This document shows positions 55,054 to 63,230 of a DNA stretch of 64,000 nucleotides, piece after piece; the stretch's first letter is position 1; the number at the start of each line of letters is the position of its first letter. The translations under genes were made by a program, and so were the position numbers. This stretch comes from Micromonospora sp. NBC_01740 (GTDB lineage Bacteria; Actinomycetota; Actinomycetes; Mycobacteriales; Micromonosporaceae), in assembly GCF_035920365.1 (NCBI RefSeq), contig NZ_CP109150.1:1116001-1180000 (forward strand), in the 5' to 3' direction. The notes below the pieces were generated by a model, which saw only the letters and a program-made list of their open reading frames with translations, had not been told where the DNA came from and ran no database searches.

Positions 55054-55323
55054 GCGATTCCCCCACACAGACGGCCGGTCGTGGTGCCGGCGGATGAGCC
55101 GTACCCGCGCACGGCCGGCCGAGGTTATCGATCTCCGGCGGTGATTGTGGACGGTGAAACGGCCGCCCCGGGCGATTGCGTCCGCCCGGTTGATCCGCTG
55201 TCGGCCGGCGGGACGTGCGCCGCTCGTCCGACCGACCGCCGGGGTCACCGTGCGGCGCGACGGCGGCCACCGAGCGTCCCGCCCCCGCCCGCGTTCGGCG
55301 TCGGAGGCCGTACGGTGCGTCGG

Positions 55324-55998
55324 TCAGCCCGGCACCTCGGGCAGGTCCGTGGTCAGCCCGGCACCCTCGCGCCGGTGCGTCCCGGCGAGCAGCGCCGCGA
55401 CGGCCACGGCGTCCCAGGCGCCGGCGACCCCCGGCCGAGCCAGCAGGTACTGGGCGATCCGGTCGGCGTCCCAGCCGTGCGACTCGCGCAGGCCACGGGC
55501 GATCATGTCTAGGTAGGCCGGGGCCGGGGCCCGCCACGGCACCTCGGACGCCGCCCACGGGGCGGTGAAGGTCAGCAGCGGGAGCCCGTCGAGCCGGCCG
55601 GGGCAGAGCAGGGTCTCGTACCGGCCGGGGCCGAGGGTGGCCCTCCCGGTGGCGACGGCCTCGGCGATCAGGCCGGCGTCGGCGCCGGGTTCCCGGTACA
55701 TCTCCTGGGCGGCCACGTCGGCGAACTGCCCGACGTCGAGCAGGTAGGCCCGGGCCGCCGCCTCGCCGGGGAGCGCCGGGTCGTAGAACGCCATCCCGCC
55801 GGTCCAGGCCCGCGACTCGCCGGCGAAGTAGACGCCGCCGGGCAGCGACACCGGCACCGTACGCCTGGGGGGTCGCGGGTCCCGGCAGCCCGGATACGTC
55901 CGCCGCCCGCCGGGCGGGCAGCCTCCCGCCAGGTAGAAGCCGAGCCGGGCGGCGTGCATGTTCGACCCGTACGCGACGTACCAGACCTCGCCCACCAC
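55324..55998 (-). CDS. Gamma-glutamylcyclotransferase-like protein
   Basis: 224 aa. The N-terminus carries the YGSN signature of the GGCT/cyclotransferase fold (VWYVAYGSNMHAARLGFYLA). A long insert rich in Pro/Arg follows (RRTYPGCRDPRPPRRTVPVS), then GGVYFAGESRAWTGGMAFYD. It is larger than typical GGCTs and I see no clear catalytic Glu position. Actinobacterial homologues are sometimes given other names in databases. It lies 19 bp downstream of the phosphodiesterase gene, so they are probably co-transcribed. Confidence 0.72.
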   Translation of the reverse strand: MVGEVWYVAYGSNMHAARLGFYLAGGCPPGGRRTYPGCRDPRPPRRTVPVSLPGGVYFAGESRAWTGGMAFYDPALPGEAAARAYLLDVGQFADVAAQEMYREPGADAGLIAEAVATGRATLGPGRYETLLCPGRLDGLPLLTFTAPWAASEVPWRAPAPAYLDMIARGLRESHGWDADRIAQYLLARPGVAGAWDAVAVAALLAGTHRREGAGLTTDLPEVPG

Positions 55999-56017
55999 GG
56001 CCGACCGGTCCCGGCGG

Positions 56018-56800
56018 TCAGAAGCCGCAGGTCATGCCGGCGGCGTGGCTGGCCTGCACCAGGTGCGTGGCGCAACCGCTCCCGGTGACCTTGTGCAGCA
56101 GGAAGCCGGTCGGCTCGACGACCCAGCCGAACTGGTCGTCGGCGCTGGTGGTGAGTGAGCTCTGTCGCCAGGTGCTCGGCGCGGTGGTGAGCACCGTGCC
56201 GGCGAAGGTCACGGTGACCGGGCGGTGGACGTGCCCGGCGACCACCCGGACCACGTGCGGGTGGCGGGCGATCACCTCGGCCAGCTCGTCGCCGTCGGTC
56301 AGCCGGATGTCGTCGAGGAACGGGATGCCGACCGGTGCCGGCGGGTGGTGCAGGCAGACCACGGCCGGCACCTCGGGTCGACCGGCCAGCACCCCGTCCA
56401 GCCAGCCGAGCTGGTCCTCGCCGAGGCAGCCGGCGTCGCCCCCGCCCGGCATCAGGGAGTCCAGCACCACGACAGTCGCCTCCGGGTGGTCCACGTGGTA
56501 GTGCGCCGAGAAGCCGCCGCCGAGCCACGGCGTGCCCCCGAAGGCGTCCAGCAGCGACTCCCGGTCGTCGTGGTTGCCGGCGACCAGGTGCACCGGCAGC
56601 GGGAACCGGCCGATGACCTCGCGCAGGGTCGCGTACTCGTCGGGGCGGCCACGGTCGACCAGGTCGCCGGTGATCACCACGCAGTCGGGCCGTGGGTTCA
56701 GCGCCAGCACCCGGCCCAGGGCGCGGTGCAGGCCGGCGGCCGGCTCGGCGGCGAGCACGCCGGTGGTCAGGTGCGGATCACTGAGCTGGGCGATGAGCAT
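56018..56800 (-). CDS. Metallophosphoesterase, CpdA/Rv0805-like (cyclic-nucleotide type)
   Basis: 260 aa. All metal-ligand motifs are visible: IAQLSDPHL (Asp, His), VITGDLVDRG, LVAGNHDDRE, VVVLDS, VCLHHPPAP and RVVAGHVHRPV. The group includes cAMP phosphodiesterases CpdA and Rv0805. The ATG at 56800 begins MLIAQLSDPHLTTG, the family N-terminus. Divergent from the GAF-GGDEF gene with 93 bp between. cAMP as substrate is inference from family and from crp in the same window. Confidence 0.87.
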   Translation of the reverse strand: MLIAQLSDPHLTTGVLAAEPAAGLHRALGRVLALNPRPDCVVITGDLVDRGRPDEYATLREVIGRFPLPVHLVAGNHDDRESLLDAFGGTPWLGGGFSAHYHVDHPEATVVVLDSLMPGGGDAGCLGEDQLGWLDGVLAGRPEVPAVVCLHHPPAPVGIPFLDDIRLTDGDELAEVIARHPHVVRVVAGHVHRPVTVTFAGTVLTTAPSTWRQSSLTTSADDQFGWVVEPTGFLLHKVTGSGCATHLVQASHAAGMTCGF

Positions 56801-56893
56801 CGGTGCCTCCACTCGACCGGGACCCTCACGCTATCGCCGCGGGCCCCGGCGCGCGGCCCGCCCGTACCCACAGGCCCTGTCCACAGCCTGTGG

Positions 56894-58438
56894 ATGGCAC
56901 ATGTGTACGAAAGTCTCGACGATCTTGAATCCCGCTGGTCCCGCGCCTGCCTGAGTACGCTTGATCGCGGGCCCGCCCGCCGGTCGCGGCCCTCCCTACC
57001 TGGAACGACGTGCCGAGTGGATCACGAGCGAGTCATCCGTGACGTCACGGTCCGCCTCCCCATGGCGTCGACCGTCGTCGAGGCGTGCCGGTGGACCGTC
57101 ACCGCGCTCGCCCGCCACGCGCCGGCCACCATCTCCGTCCTGCTGCACGTCCACGACCGGCTCCGCTGCGTCGCGGCCACCGGCTCCTGGCAGGTCTTCT
57201 CCACCGTGCCGCCGAAGACCGGGATCGTGGGCCGCGTGTACGCCTCCGGCGAGACCGCCGTGGTGCCCGACGTCGCCGCCGACCCCGACTACATCCCGGT
57301 ACGCCCCGACGTCACCGCCGAGGTGTGCGTACCGGTGCTGGACCCGGCGGGCCGGCCCATCGGGGTGCTGGACCTCCAGTGGTGCGGCCCGGCCGACCTC
57401 GGCCCGTGGCGCGACACCGCCGAACGGCTGGCGGCCCGCCTCGGGGCCCGGATCGTGGCGCTCGGCGGGCCACCGCCGGAGAGCCGCAGCGAGAAGCTCC
57501 TACGGCACGCCGCCGCGCTGACCTCCGCGTCGACGGAGTGGGACCTGTTCGCCGCCGCGATCGCCGCCGCCCGGGACGTGTCCACGCTCTCCGCGGCGGT
57601 ACTGGTGCTCGCCGGCCCGGACGGGCCCCGCCTGGGTACGCCGCCGGCCACCCCCGGCGAGCTGGAGGCCCGGATCCGGGCGGAACTGACCGAGGCGGAC
57701 CCCGCCGCGCTGGACGGACTCGTGGCTCGCGCCCACCGCCACGGCGTGGGCTACACGCTCGGCGAGGCGGGACACCCGCCCGTGCCCGACCACCGGCCGC
57801 TGACCCGGGCCGGGGTGCGCACGCTGGTCGCCGTGCCCGTCGGCCGGCCCGACGACGGCGGGGTGCTGCTGGTGGCCGACGAACGACTGCTGCGCCCCGA
57901 CCCGACCACCGTCAACCTGCTGGAGCTGCTCGCCGGCCAGGCGTGGAGCTGCCTCGACCGGCTGCGTACCCTGGCCCGCCTGCGCGAGCAGGCCAACTCG
58001 GACCCGTTGACCGGGCTGCGGCACACGGGGCCGTTCGGCCAGCGGATCGCCGTGGCCACCCCGGGGCGTACGGCCCTGCTGGCGATCGACGTGGACGGCT
58101 TCAAGGCCGTCAACGACACGTACGGCCACCAGGCCGGCGACCGGGTGCTCGTCCGGCTGGCCCGGGCCCTGGAGGGGGCGCTGCGGCACGGCGACGAGCT
58201 CTACCGGATCGGCGGCGACGAGTTCGTGGCGGTGATCGAGGTGGGGCGCCCCGAGGAGGCGGTCCGGATCGCCGAGCGCCTGGCCGAGGCGGCGCGGCAG
58301 ATCGGCCGCACGATCAGCGTCGGGGTGGCCCTTCCCCGCCCGGGCGAGTCACCCGAGGCCACGCTGCGCCGCGCCGACCAGGCGCTCTACGCGGTGAAAC
58401 ACCACGGCCGCGACGGCGTACGCCTGGCCCCCGCCTGA
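56894..58438 (+). CDS. GAF-GGDEF domain protein (putative diguanylate cyclase)
   Basis: 514 aa. Two GAF-like sensor domains (about 55-195, with FSTVPPKTGIVGRVYASGET, and about 205-340) are followed by a GGDEF domain (about 355-510) with LTGLRHTGPFGQR, LLAIDVDGFKAVNDTYGHQAG, and the intact active-site motif RIGGDEFVAV, so it should make c-di-GMP. No EAL domain and no transmembrane helix: cytosolic signalling. The ATG at 56894 (MAHVYESLDDLES) was chosen; an open frame further upstream is antisense to the phosphodiesterase gene. Confidence 0.88.
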   Translation: MAHVYESLDDLESRWSRACLSTLDRGPARRSRPSLPGTTCRVDHERVIRDVTVRLPMASTVVEACRWTVTALARHAPATISVLLHVHDRLRCVAATGSWQVFSTVPPKTGIVGRVYASGETAVVPDVAADPDYIPVRPDVTAEVCVPVLDPAGRPIGVLDLQWCGPADLGPWRDTAERLAARLGARIVALGGPPPESRSEKLLRHAAALTSASTEWDLFAAAIAAARDVSTLSAAVLVLAGPDGPRLGTPPATPGELEARIRAELTEADPAALDGLVARAHRHGVGYTLGEAGHPPVPDHRPLTRAGVRTLVAVPVGRPDDGGVLLVADERLLRPDPTTVNLLELLAGQAWSCLDRLRTLARLREQANSDPLTGLRHTGPFGQRIAVATPGRTALLAIDVDGFKAVNDTYGHQAGDRVLVRLARALEGALRHGDELYRIGGDEFVAVIEVGRPEEAVRIAERLAEAARQIGRTISVGVALPRPGESPEATLRRADQALYAVKHHGRDGVRLAPA

Positions 58439-58452
58439 CCGCCTCCGTCCGG

Positions 58453-58956
58453 TCACCGTCGGCGGCGGGCGACGTTCACCGGCTTCTGCTCGTTCGGGGG
58501 CATCTCGACCCGGGCGACGCCGGCGTGCCACCGGGTGTGCAGCGCGGTGTCCGCGATCCACGCCCCGCACCGGTGGCAGACCTCGACGTCCTTCGGTCGC
58601 CGCCCCGCGGGCAGCAGTTCCCCGCCGGCGTTGTCGGTCCCCGTGAGCGGGTTGGCCTCGTTGTCGGCGAGCATCCAGAGCCGGTGCCACGTGGTCTTGA
58701 TGTCCTCCCGGGAGACCCCGAGCGCGAGCAGCAGCTCGGTCAGGTTCTCCCACTTCGGCGGCTTCCTGGCGGTGAAGATGCGGCTGATCGTGGAGGTCGA
58801 CAGGCCGATCGAGGTGGTCCGGATGATCGTGCGGTAGGACGGGTTCCCCGCCTGCCGGTAGGTCAGCTTCAGCTGACGGACGAGTTCGGTGAGGTGAGGG
58901 CTGCCGTTCTCGGAGCCTGGGCCCTCACGCCCGGCGTTGTTCGTGTTCGTGGACAT
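58453..58956 (-). CDS. Helix-turn-helix (XRE-like) protein with C-terminal Cys/His motif
   Basis: 167 aa from the ATG at 58956 (MSTNTNNAGREGPGSENGSP). The HTH (about 22-90) reads LTELVRQLKLTYRQAGNPSY, then GLSTSTISRIFTARKPPKWE and LTELLLALGVSREDIKTTWH. The C-terminal part has CHRCGAWIADTALHTRWH, which looks like a zinc ribbon. This combination is common in small actinobacterial regulators. It converges on the GAF-GGDEF gene with 14 bp between the stops. Target unknown. Confidence 0.75.
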   Translation of the reverse strand: MSTNTNNAGREGPGSENGSPHLTELVRQLKLTYRQAGNPSYRTIIRTTSIGLSTSTISRIFTARKPPKWENLTELLLALGVSREDIKTTWHRLWMLADNEANPLTGTDNAGGELLPAGRRPKDVEVCHRCGAWIADTALHTRWHAGVARVEMPPNEQKPVNVARRRR

Positions 58957-59018
58957 CGGCGGCGCGCCGTGGTCGCCGGTGCCGGACGCGGGTCCGGCAC
59001 CGGCGCGCTTCGTCGGCG

Positions 59019-59432
59019 CTACACCCCCCACCGAGGGCCAGGCGCCCCGAACAGCCAGGTGGAGACCCGGCCGGCGACGGCGCCGGTCAGACAGACCGCC
59101 AGCGCGACCTCGGTCGGTGGCCGACCGGTCAGCAGCACCGCACCCGCGAGGACGGCGACCGCCGCAGTCACGAGTGCCGTGGGCAGCGGCCCGTGGACGC
59201 CAACGGTCCGGCGGGCCACCTCGCCGGCCAGCAGGACGACCGCACCCGCCGTCAGCAGGGTCTCGTCCAGGGCGCGCCCCGACAGCAGCAGGGCCACCGA
59301 CGTGGCGATCACGATCACGATCACGATGACGCCGGGCCACCAGGCCCCCGGCTGCGGGGCCGGTCGCCGGGTTGCCGGGAGGCCGCATGGAACGGCCGCC
59401 CGGCGGGGGTCGAGGGATGGTTGTTCGGTCAT
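59019..59432 (-). CDS. Small membrane protein of unknown function
   Basis: 137 aa from the ATG at 59432 (MTEQPSLDPRRAAVP), which has a GAAGGAG ribosome site. Three to four hydrophobic segments: WWPGVIVIVIVIATSVALLL, TLLTAGAVVLLAGEVARR, ALVTAAVAVLAGAVLLTG and EVALAVCLTGAVAGRVSTWL. No recognised family. It lies upstream of the HTH gene on the same strand with a 62-bp gap, so they may share a transcript. Confidence 0.65.
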   Translation of the reverse strand: MTEQPSLDPRRAAVPCGLPATRRPAPQPGAWWPGVIVIVIVIATSVALLLSGRALDETLLTAGAVVLLAGEVARRTVGVHGPLPTALVTAAVAVLAGAVLLTGRPPTEVALAVCLTGAVAGRVSTWLFGAPGPRWGV

Positions 59433-60224
59433 CCGGCTCGGAACTCCTTCGGTCGTGGCGGCCGCGCGGCCGCCGCCGAGTTGACCGGGGCGGGCGTCCG
59501 CCCCGGCGGGTGGGGCGGAGGCAGCGCCTCCGCCCCGGTGGTGCTGGTCCGGGCCTCCCGGGGGAGTCGGTTGTTGCGCACAGCGCGGGCCCGCGACGCG
59601 GGCCCGCGTACCGCCCCTGGTTGCAGCCAGTGGCCGGCGGTACCCGACCATCATCGGGCACGGAACCGGCCCAACTGAAGCGCGTGAACCAAGCTGAAAC
59701 GCCGGGACGGCCGCCGCCGGACACCGTTGTCGTCAATGCGCGGAACCGGCGCAGAAAACCGTACGTCCGTCCTGCGCGAACCCGCGACGCGAACGGAATT
59801 GTCGATACGCACCGAAAAACAGAAACCCCCCGCTGCAACGGGGGGTTTCCATTTGCGCTTCTTCCGAAATCCGGCCCGGACCAGCAGGCAGCAACTCGGA
59901 GGTTTTCCCGATGGAGAAAACCGGTAGCGCTGATCGGCCGACACTGGCAGCCGAGTCGGCTACAGGTTTCCCGATCGGGCGGGATACCTCAACCCACGGA
60001 GCCGGACCTGCAACGGGATGAAACACATCGAAGCACGAACATGAGGCAATGCCCCACCCCTTCGGCCCTTCGTCCCATTTAAGCCTTTTGAAGGTTGATC
60101 CACCAGCTCCGTCCGGAGAAAGTTTCATCCCAGCGTGATCACACGGCGACCGAGAGTCCGATCGACACTCGGTCACGTTGACACCGATGGCCCGAACAGC
60201 CCGAACCGGATCCCCCGAACGTGA
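59433..60224. other. Long intergenic region with hairpins
   Basis: About 790 bp without a convincing gene. It contains a duplicated palindrome CGCGGGCCCGCG at 59584-59595 and 59597-59608, and a terminator at 59823-59848. GC content drops toward 60240, where the fragment of a large helicase-like gene begins. Confidence 0.6.
59823..59848. terminator. Rho-independent-type hairpin
   Basis: AAACCCCCCG and CGGGGGGTTT form a perfect 10-bp stem with a CTGCAA loop. It is symmetrical, so it could act in either direction, but no gene ends next to it. Confidence 0.65.
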
Positions 60225-61730
60225 GGTTTCACGAGGAGACGGTCCAGGATTATTCGACAGTCAGTTGACAGCCGCCACAACACCCAGGCGGCGCTGCGCC
60301 GACAGATCGGCGACCTCAAGGCGTGGATCGTCAAGGACACCCGCCGCGTCGACGTCCTCGACGACGCGGTCAGCCGCCGCCAGGACACCTGCGGCGACAA
60401 GTTCGCGGCCACCGTCGCCGGACATCGGTTCACTAAACGCGCCGAGGCCGGCCGGGCCCTGCAACACGCCCTGACCGCCCACTCGCAGGGCCTCGCCTCC
60501 ACCGACCAGCGTGAAGCCGACGGCGTGGCAGAGTTCGGCGGCTTCCGCGTCGACGCGGTGTTCTGGACCGGCCGCGACGGCCTGCTCGTCGCCCTGAAAT
60601 TCCACGGAATCCCAGACTCCTCCACCACGATCAGCCTCACCGCCGCGATCGAGGGTGACCCCACCGGCCTGGTCCGCCGTCTGGAGAACCAGCTCACCGA
60701 CCTCGACAGCACCCGGGACACCGTGCAGGCGCGCATCGCGCAGCAACAGGACGAGATCGACCGGGCCGTCGAGCAACTCGACCAGCCCTTCCCGCGCCGG
60801 GCCGAACTGCTGGACACCCGCCGCCGGCTCCGCGCCATCAACGCCGTCATCGACCTCATGGCGGCCCCACCGCCACCCACGCCGAGCGTGCCGCCGGCCG
60901 TGCCGGTCACGGTCACCGACTGGATGCCAGCCGACCTGCGCGAGGGCCTGACCCCCGACGAACAGAGCTGGCTCGAACGCCGGGTACAGAACGTCGCCGG
61001 CGACAGAGCCGTCCAGCAGGCCGCACGCACCACCGATCTGCCCACCTTTGCCGCCGCCTTCGACACCGCGCTCAGCCACGCGCTGGCCGACCCCGGCAGC
61101 ACGGAGATGGCCGTGGCCGTCATGCTTCGGTGCGACGAGCCGGACTGGCGCCACGCCCTCTACAGCGCCGCCGGGCAGGCCGTGCACCAGGTCGTGCGCG
61201 CTGCCTTGCCACCGGCGCCGGCGGCCTCCACCGCGCCCCCGCAGCGTGACGTCGAGCCGGACCAACCGCAGCCGGTGAGCCCGATGACGCCGGCCGCCAT
61301 CGTCGCGGCCACCACTCAGGCGGACCGGGCCCTGCTCGACGCCTGCACCAGGCAGGCCGTGCGCGTCGACCACGTTCAGACCGCCGCTCGATCCGGCGAC
61401 GAAGCGGCCTTCGCCGCCGCCTTCACCACCGCGATGACCACGGCCATCGGTCAGCTCGACGACCCTGCCGACGTCGAGCGCCTCACCGAACTCCACGGCA
61501 ACGAGGCGTTCCGTGACGGCCTGGCCCAACTCGTGTGGAGCAAACTCACCCCACTGCCCCACGTCGACCAGGACACCGTGCCCGACTCTCGGCCGGCCGA
61601 CGCCGCAGCGGTCGCGGCCACCGCGTTCCCTACCGCCACCACCGCCGTGCCGACGGCGGCGTCGACACGGTCCGCAGCATCGGCGGTGCACAGACCCGCG
61701 CCGACAGCTGAACCGGAGTCTGCCCGGTAG
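60225..61730 (+). pseudogene. 3' remnant of a large plasmid-type helicase/DNA-methylase protein
   Basis: The frame opens after a TGA at 60222-60224 and has no start codon until a GTG at 60525, although protein-like sequence begins by about 60282 (TQAALRRQIGDLKAWIVKDT). That indicates loss of the 5' part. The segment up to about 60870 (for example GDKFAATVAGHRFTKRAEAG, EGDPTGLVRRLENQL, RARLDTRRRL-like turns) resembles the C-terminal region of giant helicase/N6-methylase proteins of actinomycete plasmids and integrative elements. The remaining about 280 residues carry two imperfect repeats. It may still make a 401-residue protein from 60525. Confidence 0.6.
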
Positions 61731-61787
61731 GACAGTGGGCACGGTCAGGGAAGGAGGTGCTGCCGCGCCGCTTCCGGTCCTCGCGCC

Positions 61788-62003
61788 GTGGCCGGCGCTG
61801 CGGTCCGGGTCGGCTTGCCACCGGCTCTCGGACGGCCTCTGTACCGCATAGTGACCCACCTGAGTCGGCGCGGAACCACCACCGTTCGGGCAGCCCGAAC
61901 CAAGAACCCCACCGCCCCCGGCTCAGGCCCTGGACCTTCACCGGATCACACCCAGGCATCACGAACCGACGGCCCCGACCGACCCCGCCAGCAACCCTGC
62001 TAG
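61788..62003 (+). CDS. Uncertain small basic ORF
   Basis: 71 aa from a GTG (MAGAAVRVGLPPALGRPLYR, then VTHLSRRGTTTVRAARTKNP). Strongly basic, Pro/Arg-rich at the C-terminus, no known motif. An AAGGAGG lies 32 nt upstream, too far for this start. It may be non-coding; listed because the N-terminal half has a regular amphipathic pattern. Confidence 0.25.
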   Translation: MAGAAVRVGLPPALGRPLYRIVTHLSRRGTTTVRAARTKNPTAPGSGPGPSPDHTQASRTDGPDRPRQQPC

Positions 62004-62040
62004 TGCTTTGAGCAGCGGTTGTTCACACGGCGTCCCCGAA

Positions 62041-62122
62041 CTGGTCCTTGTCTACGAGCGTGCTGTTCGAGCACGGCAGTGACTACCGGAAGGGCTGTCT
62101 GTTGTCCAACCCCGCCGTCCGC
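62041..62122 (+). repeat. Direct repeat, first copy (82 bp)
   Basis: Begins CTGGTCCTTGTCTACGAGCG, ends CCCCGCCGTCCGCG. It matches 62348-62423 except for a 7-bp insertion (TGCTGTT) and one base change. Confidence 0.9.
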
Positions 62123-62302
62123 GGCCTCTGGCTTGCGATCGCCACTCTGACCGCCGCCCTCGTCGGCGCCACCGCCGGACTGCTCGCCTGGGCCGGCGGC
62201 CTCAACCCACCCACCGCCGTCCTCACCGGCGGCGGCGCCTTCGCCGGCACCGTCCTGCTCGTCCTCACCGTCGTCCGGTTCACCACCGGCCAGGCGGAGT
62301 AG
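62102..62302 (+). CDS. Small two-helix membrane protein
   Basis: 66 aa from a TTG (LSNPAVRGLWLAIATLTAAL). Two transmembrane segments: WLAIATLTAALVGATAGLLA and PTAVLTGGGAFAGTVLLVLT. Open frame extends upstream to 62048, but that part comes from the direct repeat in a shifted frame. Similar small hydrophobic proteins occur near plasmid helicase genes in Micromonospora-like genomes. The start is uncertain. Confidence 0.5.
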   Translation: MSNPAVRGLWLAIATLTAALVGATAGLLAWAGGLNPPTAVLTGGGAFAGTVLLVLTVVRFTTGQAE

Positions 62303-62320
62303 GTCACCCCGATCCGCACG

Positions 62321-62467
62321 GTGCCCCTTGGCCACGACGTCGAGGGGCTGGTCCTTGTCTACGAGCGCGAGCACGGCAGTGACTACCGGAAGGGCTGCCT
62401 GTTGTCCAACCCCGCCGTCCGCGCGGCGACGATCGCGGTGACCGTGATCGTGATGGCCGACCGCTAG
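62321..62467 (+). CDS. Small ORF carrying the second repeat copy
   Basis: 48 aa from a GTG (VPLGHDVEGLVLVYEREHGS, then DYRKGCLLSNPAVRAATIAV, ending VIVMADR). This frame reads smoothly across the repeat (VYEREHGSDYRKG), whereas the first copy is shifted by a 7-bp insertion, so this one is probably the ancestral frame. It may be the C-terminal end of a larger deleted protein joined to a new tail. No family recognised. Confidence 0.4.
   Translation: MPLGHDVEGLVLVYEREHGSDYRKGCLLSNPAVRAATIAVTVIVMADR
62348..62423 (+). repeat. Direct repeat, second copy (76 bp)
   Basis: Same sequence as 62041-62122 without the 7-bp insertion; begins CTGGTCCTTGTCTACGAGCG and ends CCCCGCCGTCCGCG. Confidence 0.9.
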
Positions 62468-62508
62468 CCCCGGAAAAAATCTTGGTCGCGGACTTCACGC
62501 GGCACCGT

Positions 62509-62540
62509 CCGTCCGGTCCTACCACATAGGGGCCGGACGG
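62509..62540. terminator. Hairpin upstream of the sigma factor gene
   Basis: CCGTCCGG and CCGGACGG pair, extended inward by TCCTA/TAGGG, 78 bp before the sigma factor GTG. It could be a terminator of the small ORF or a regulatory structure. Confidence 0.45.
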
Positions 62541-62618
62541 GCGGCTTCCCGCCGACAGGCCCGGTCCAGGCCCAGCAGGCAATCAGACGTCAAAGTCGAC
62601 GAGATCGGAGGGCCGCCG

Positions 62619-63230
62619 GTGGTCCAAGCGGAGAAAGGACTGGCCCCTGCGGCGCCGGAGCCACGCACCGAACACCGGCCGCCCTCGCCCCAGTCCTTGG
62701 TCGACGAAGAGTTCAGGGAGTTCTTCAACACGATGTACGCGCCGCTGCTGTCGTTCGCCACCGTGTGGGGCAGGAGCCACCACGACGCGGACGAGGCACT
62801 CGGCACCGTCATGGCCGACATGTACGGGCGATGGACCGATATTCGTCACCCGGTCGCGTACGCACGACGCGCAGTCACCTGGGCCATCCTCAAGATCCGC
62901 CGAGATCGCGGCGACGACCGATGCTTCCCCGCACCGAGCGATCAGCTACCTGATGGGACGGACGAGGCCCCCGAGTTCGACCAGCTGGAAGGCGAGCAAT
63001 GGGTGACCCAACTGCTCGCCGAGCTGCCACCAACCCAGTACGCGGTGCTCAGCCGCTTCCTCGCCGGGCTGAGCATGAAGGAGATCTCCGACGAGCTACG
63101 CAAGAGCGAGTCGACAATCCGGCAGAACTTCAAGCTGGCTCGCGACCGATTGCGGCTACACGTCAAGGAGTACGACCGAAGAAGATCCGGCCCATCCGCC
63201 GGGCAGAGGCCGAGGGAGGAGAACCGATGA
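62619..63230 (+). CDS. ECF-like RNA polymerase sigma factor
   Basis: 203 aa. Region 2 (about 30-100): FREFFNTMYAPLLSFATVWG, HDADEALGTVMADMYGRW and HPVAYARRAVTWAILKIRR. Region 4 (about 128-185): LLAELPPTQYAVLSRFLAGL, SMKEISDELRKSESTIRQNF and KLARDRLRLHVKEY. No region 1 or 3, as in ECF sigmas. The GTG start has GGAGGG 6 nt upstream. Its stop overlaps the ATG of the next gene (ATGA), which is where anti-sigma factors often lie. Confidence 0.85.
   Translation: MVQAEKGLAPAAPEPRTEHRPPSPQSLVDEEFREFFNTMYAPLLSFATVWGRSHHDADEALGTVMADMYGRWTDIRHPVAYARRAVTWAILKIRRDRGDDRCFPAPSDQLPDGTDEAPEFDQLEGEQWVTQLLAELPPTQYAVLSRFLAGLSMKEISDELRKSESTIRQNFKLARDRLRLHVKEYDRRRSGPSAGQRPREENR

Noticed and set aside
62041..62423. 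Attachment sites of a second integrated element
   Set aside because: The repeats are close together, lie in small ORFs, and no tRNA or integrase is present.
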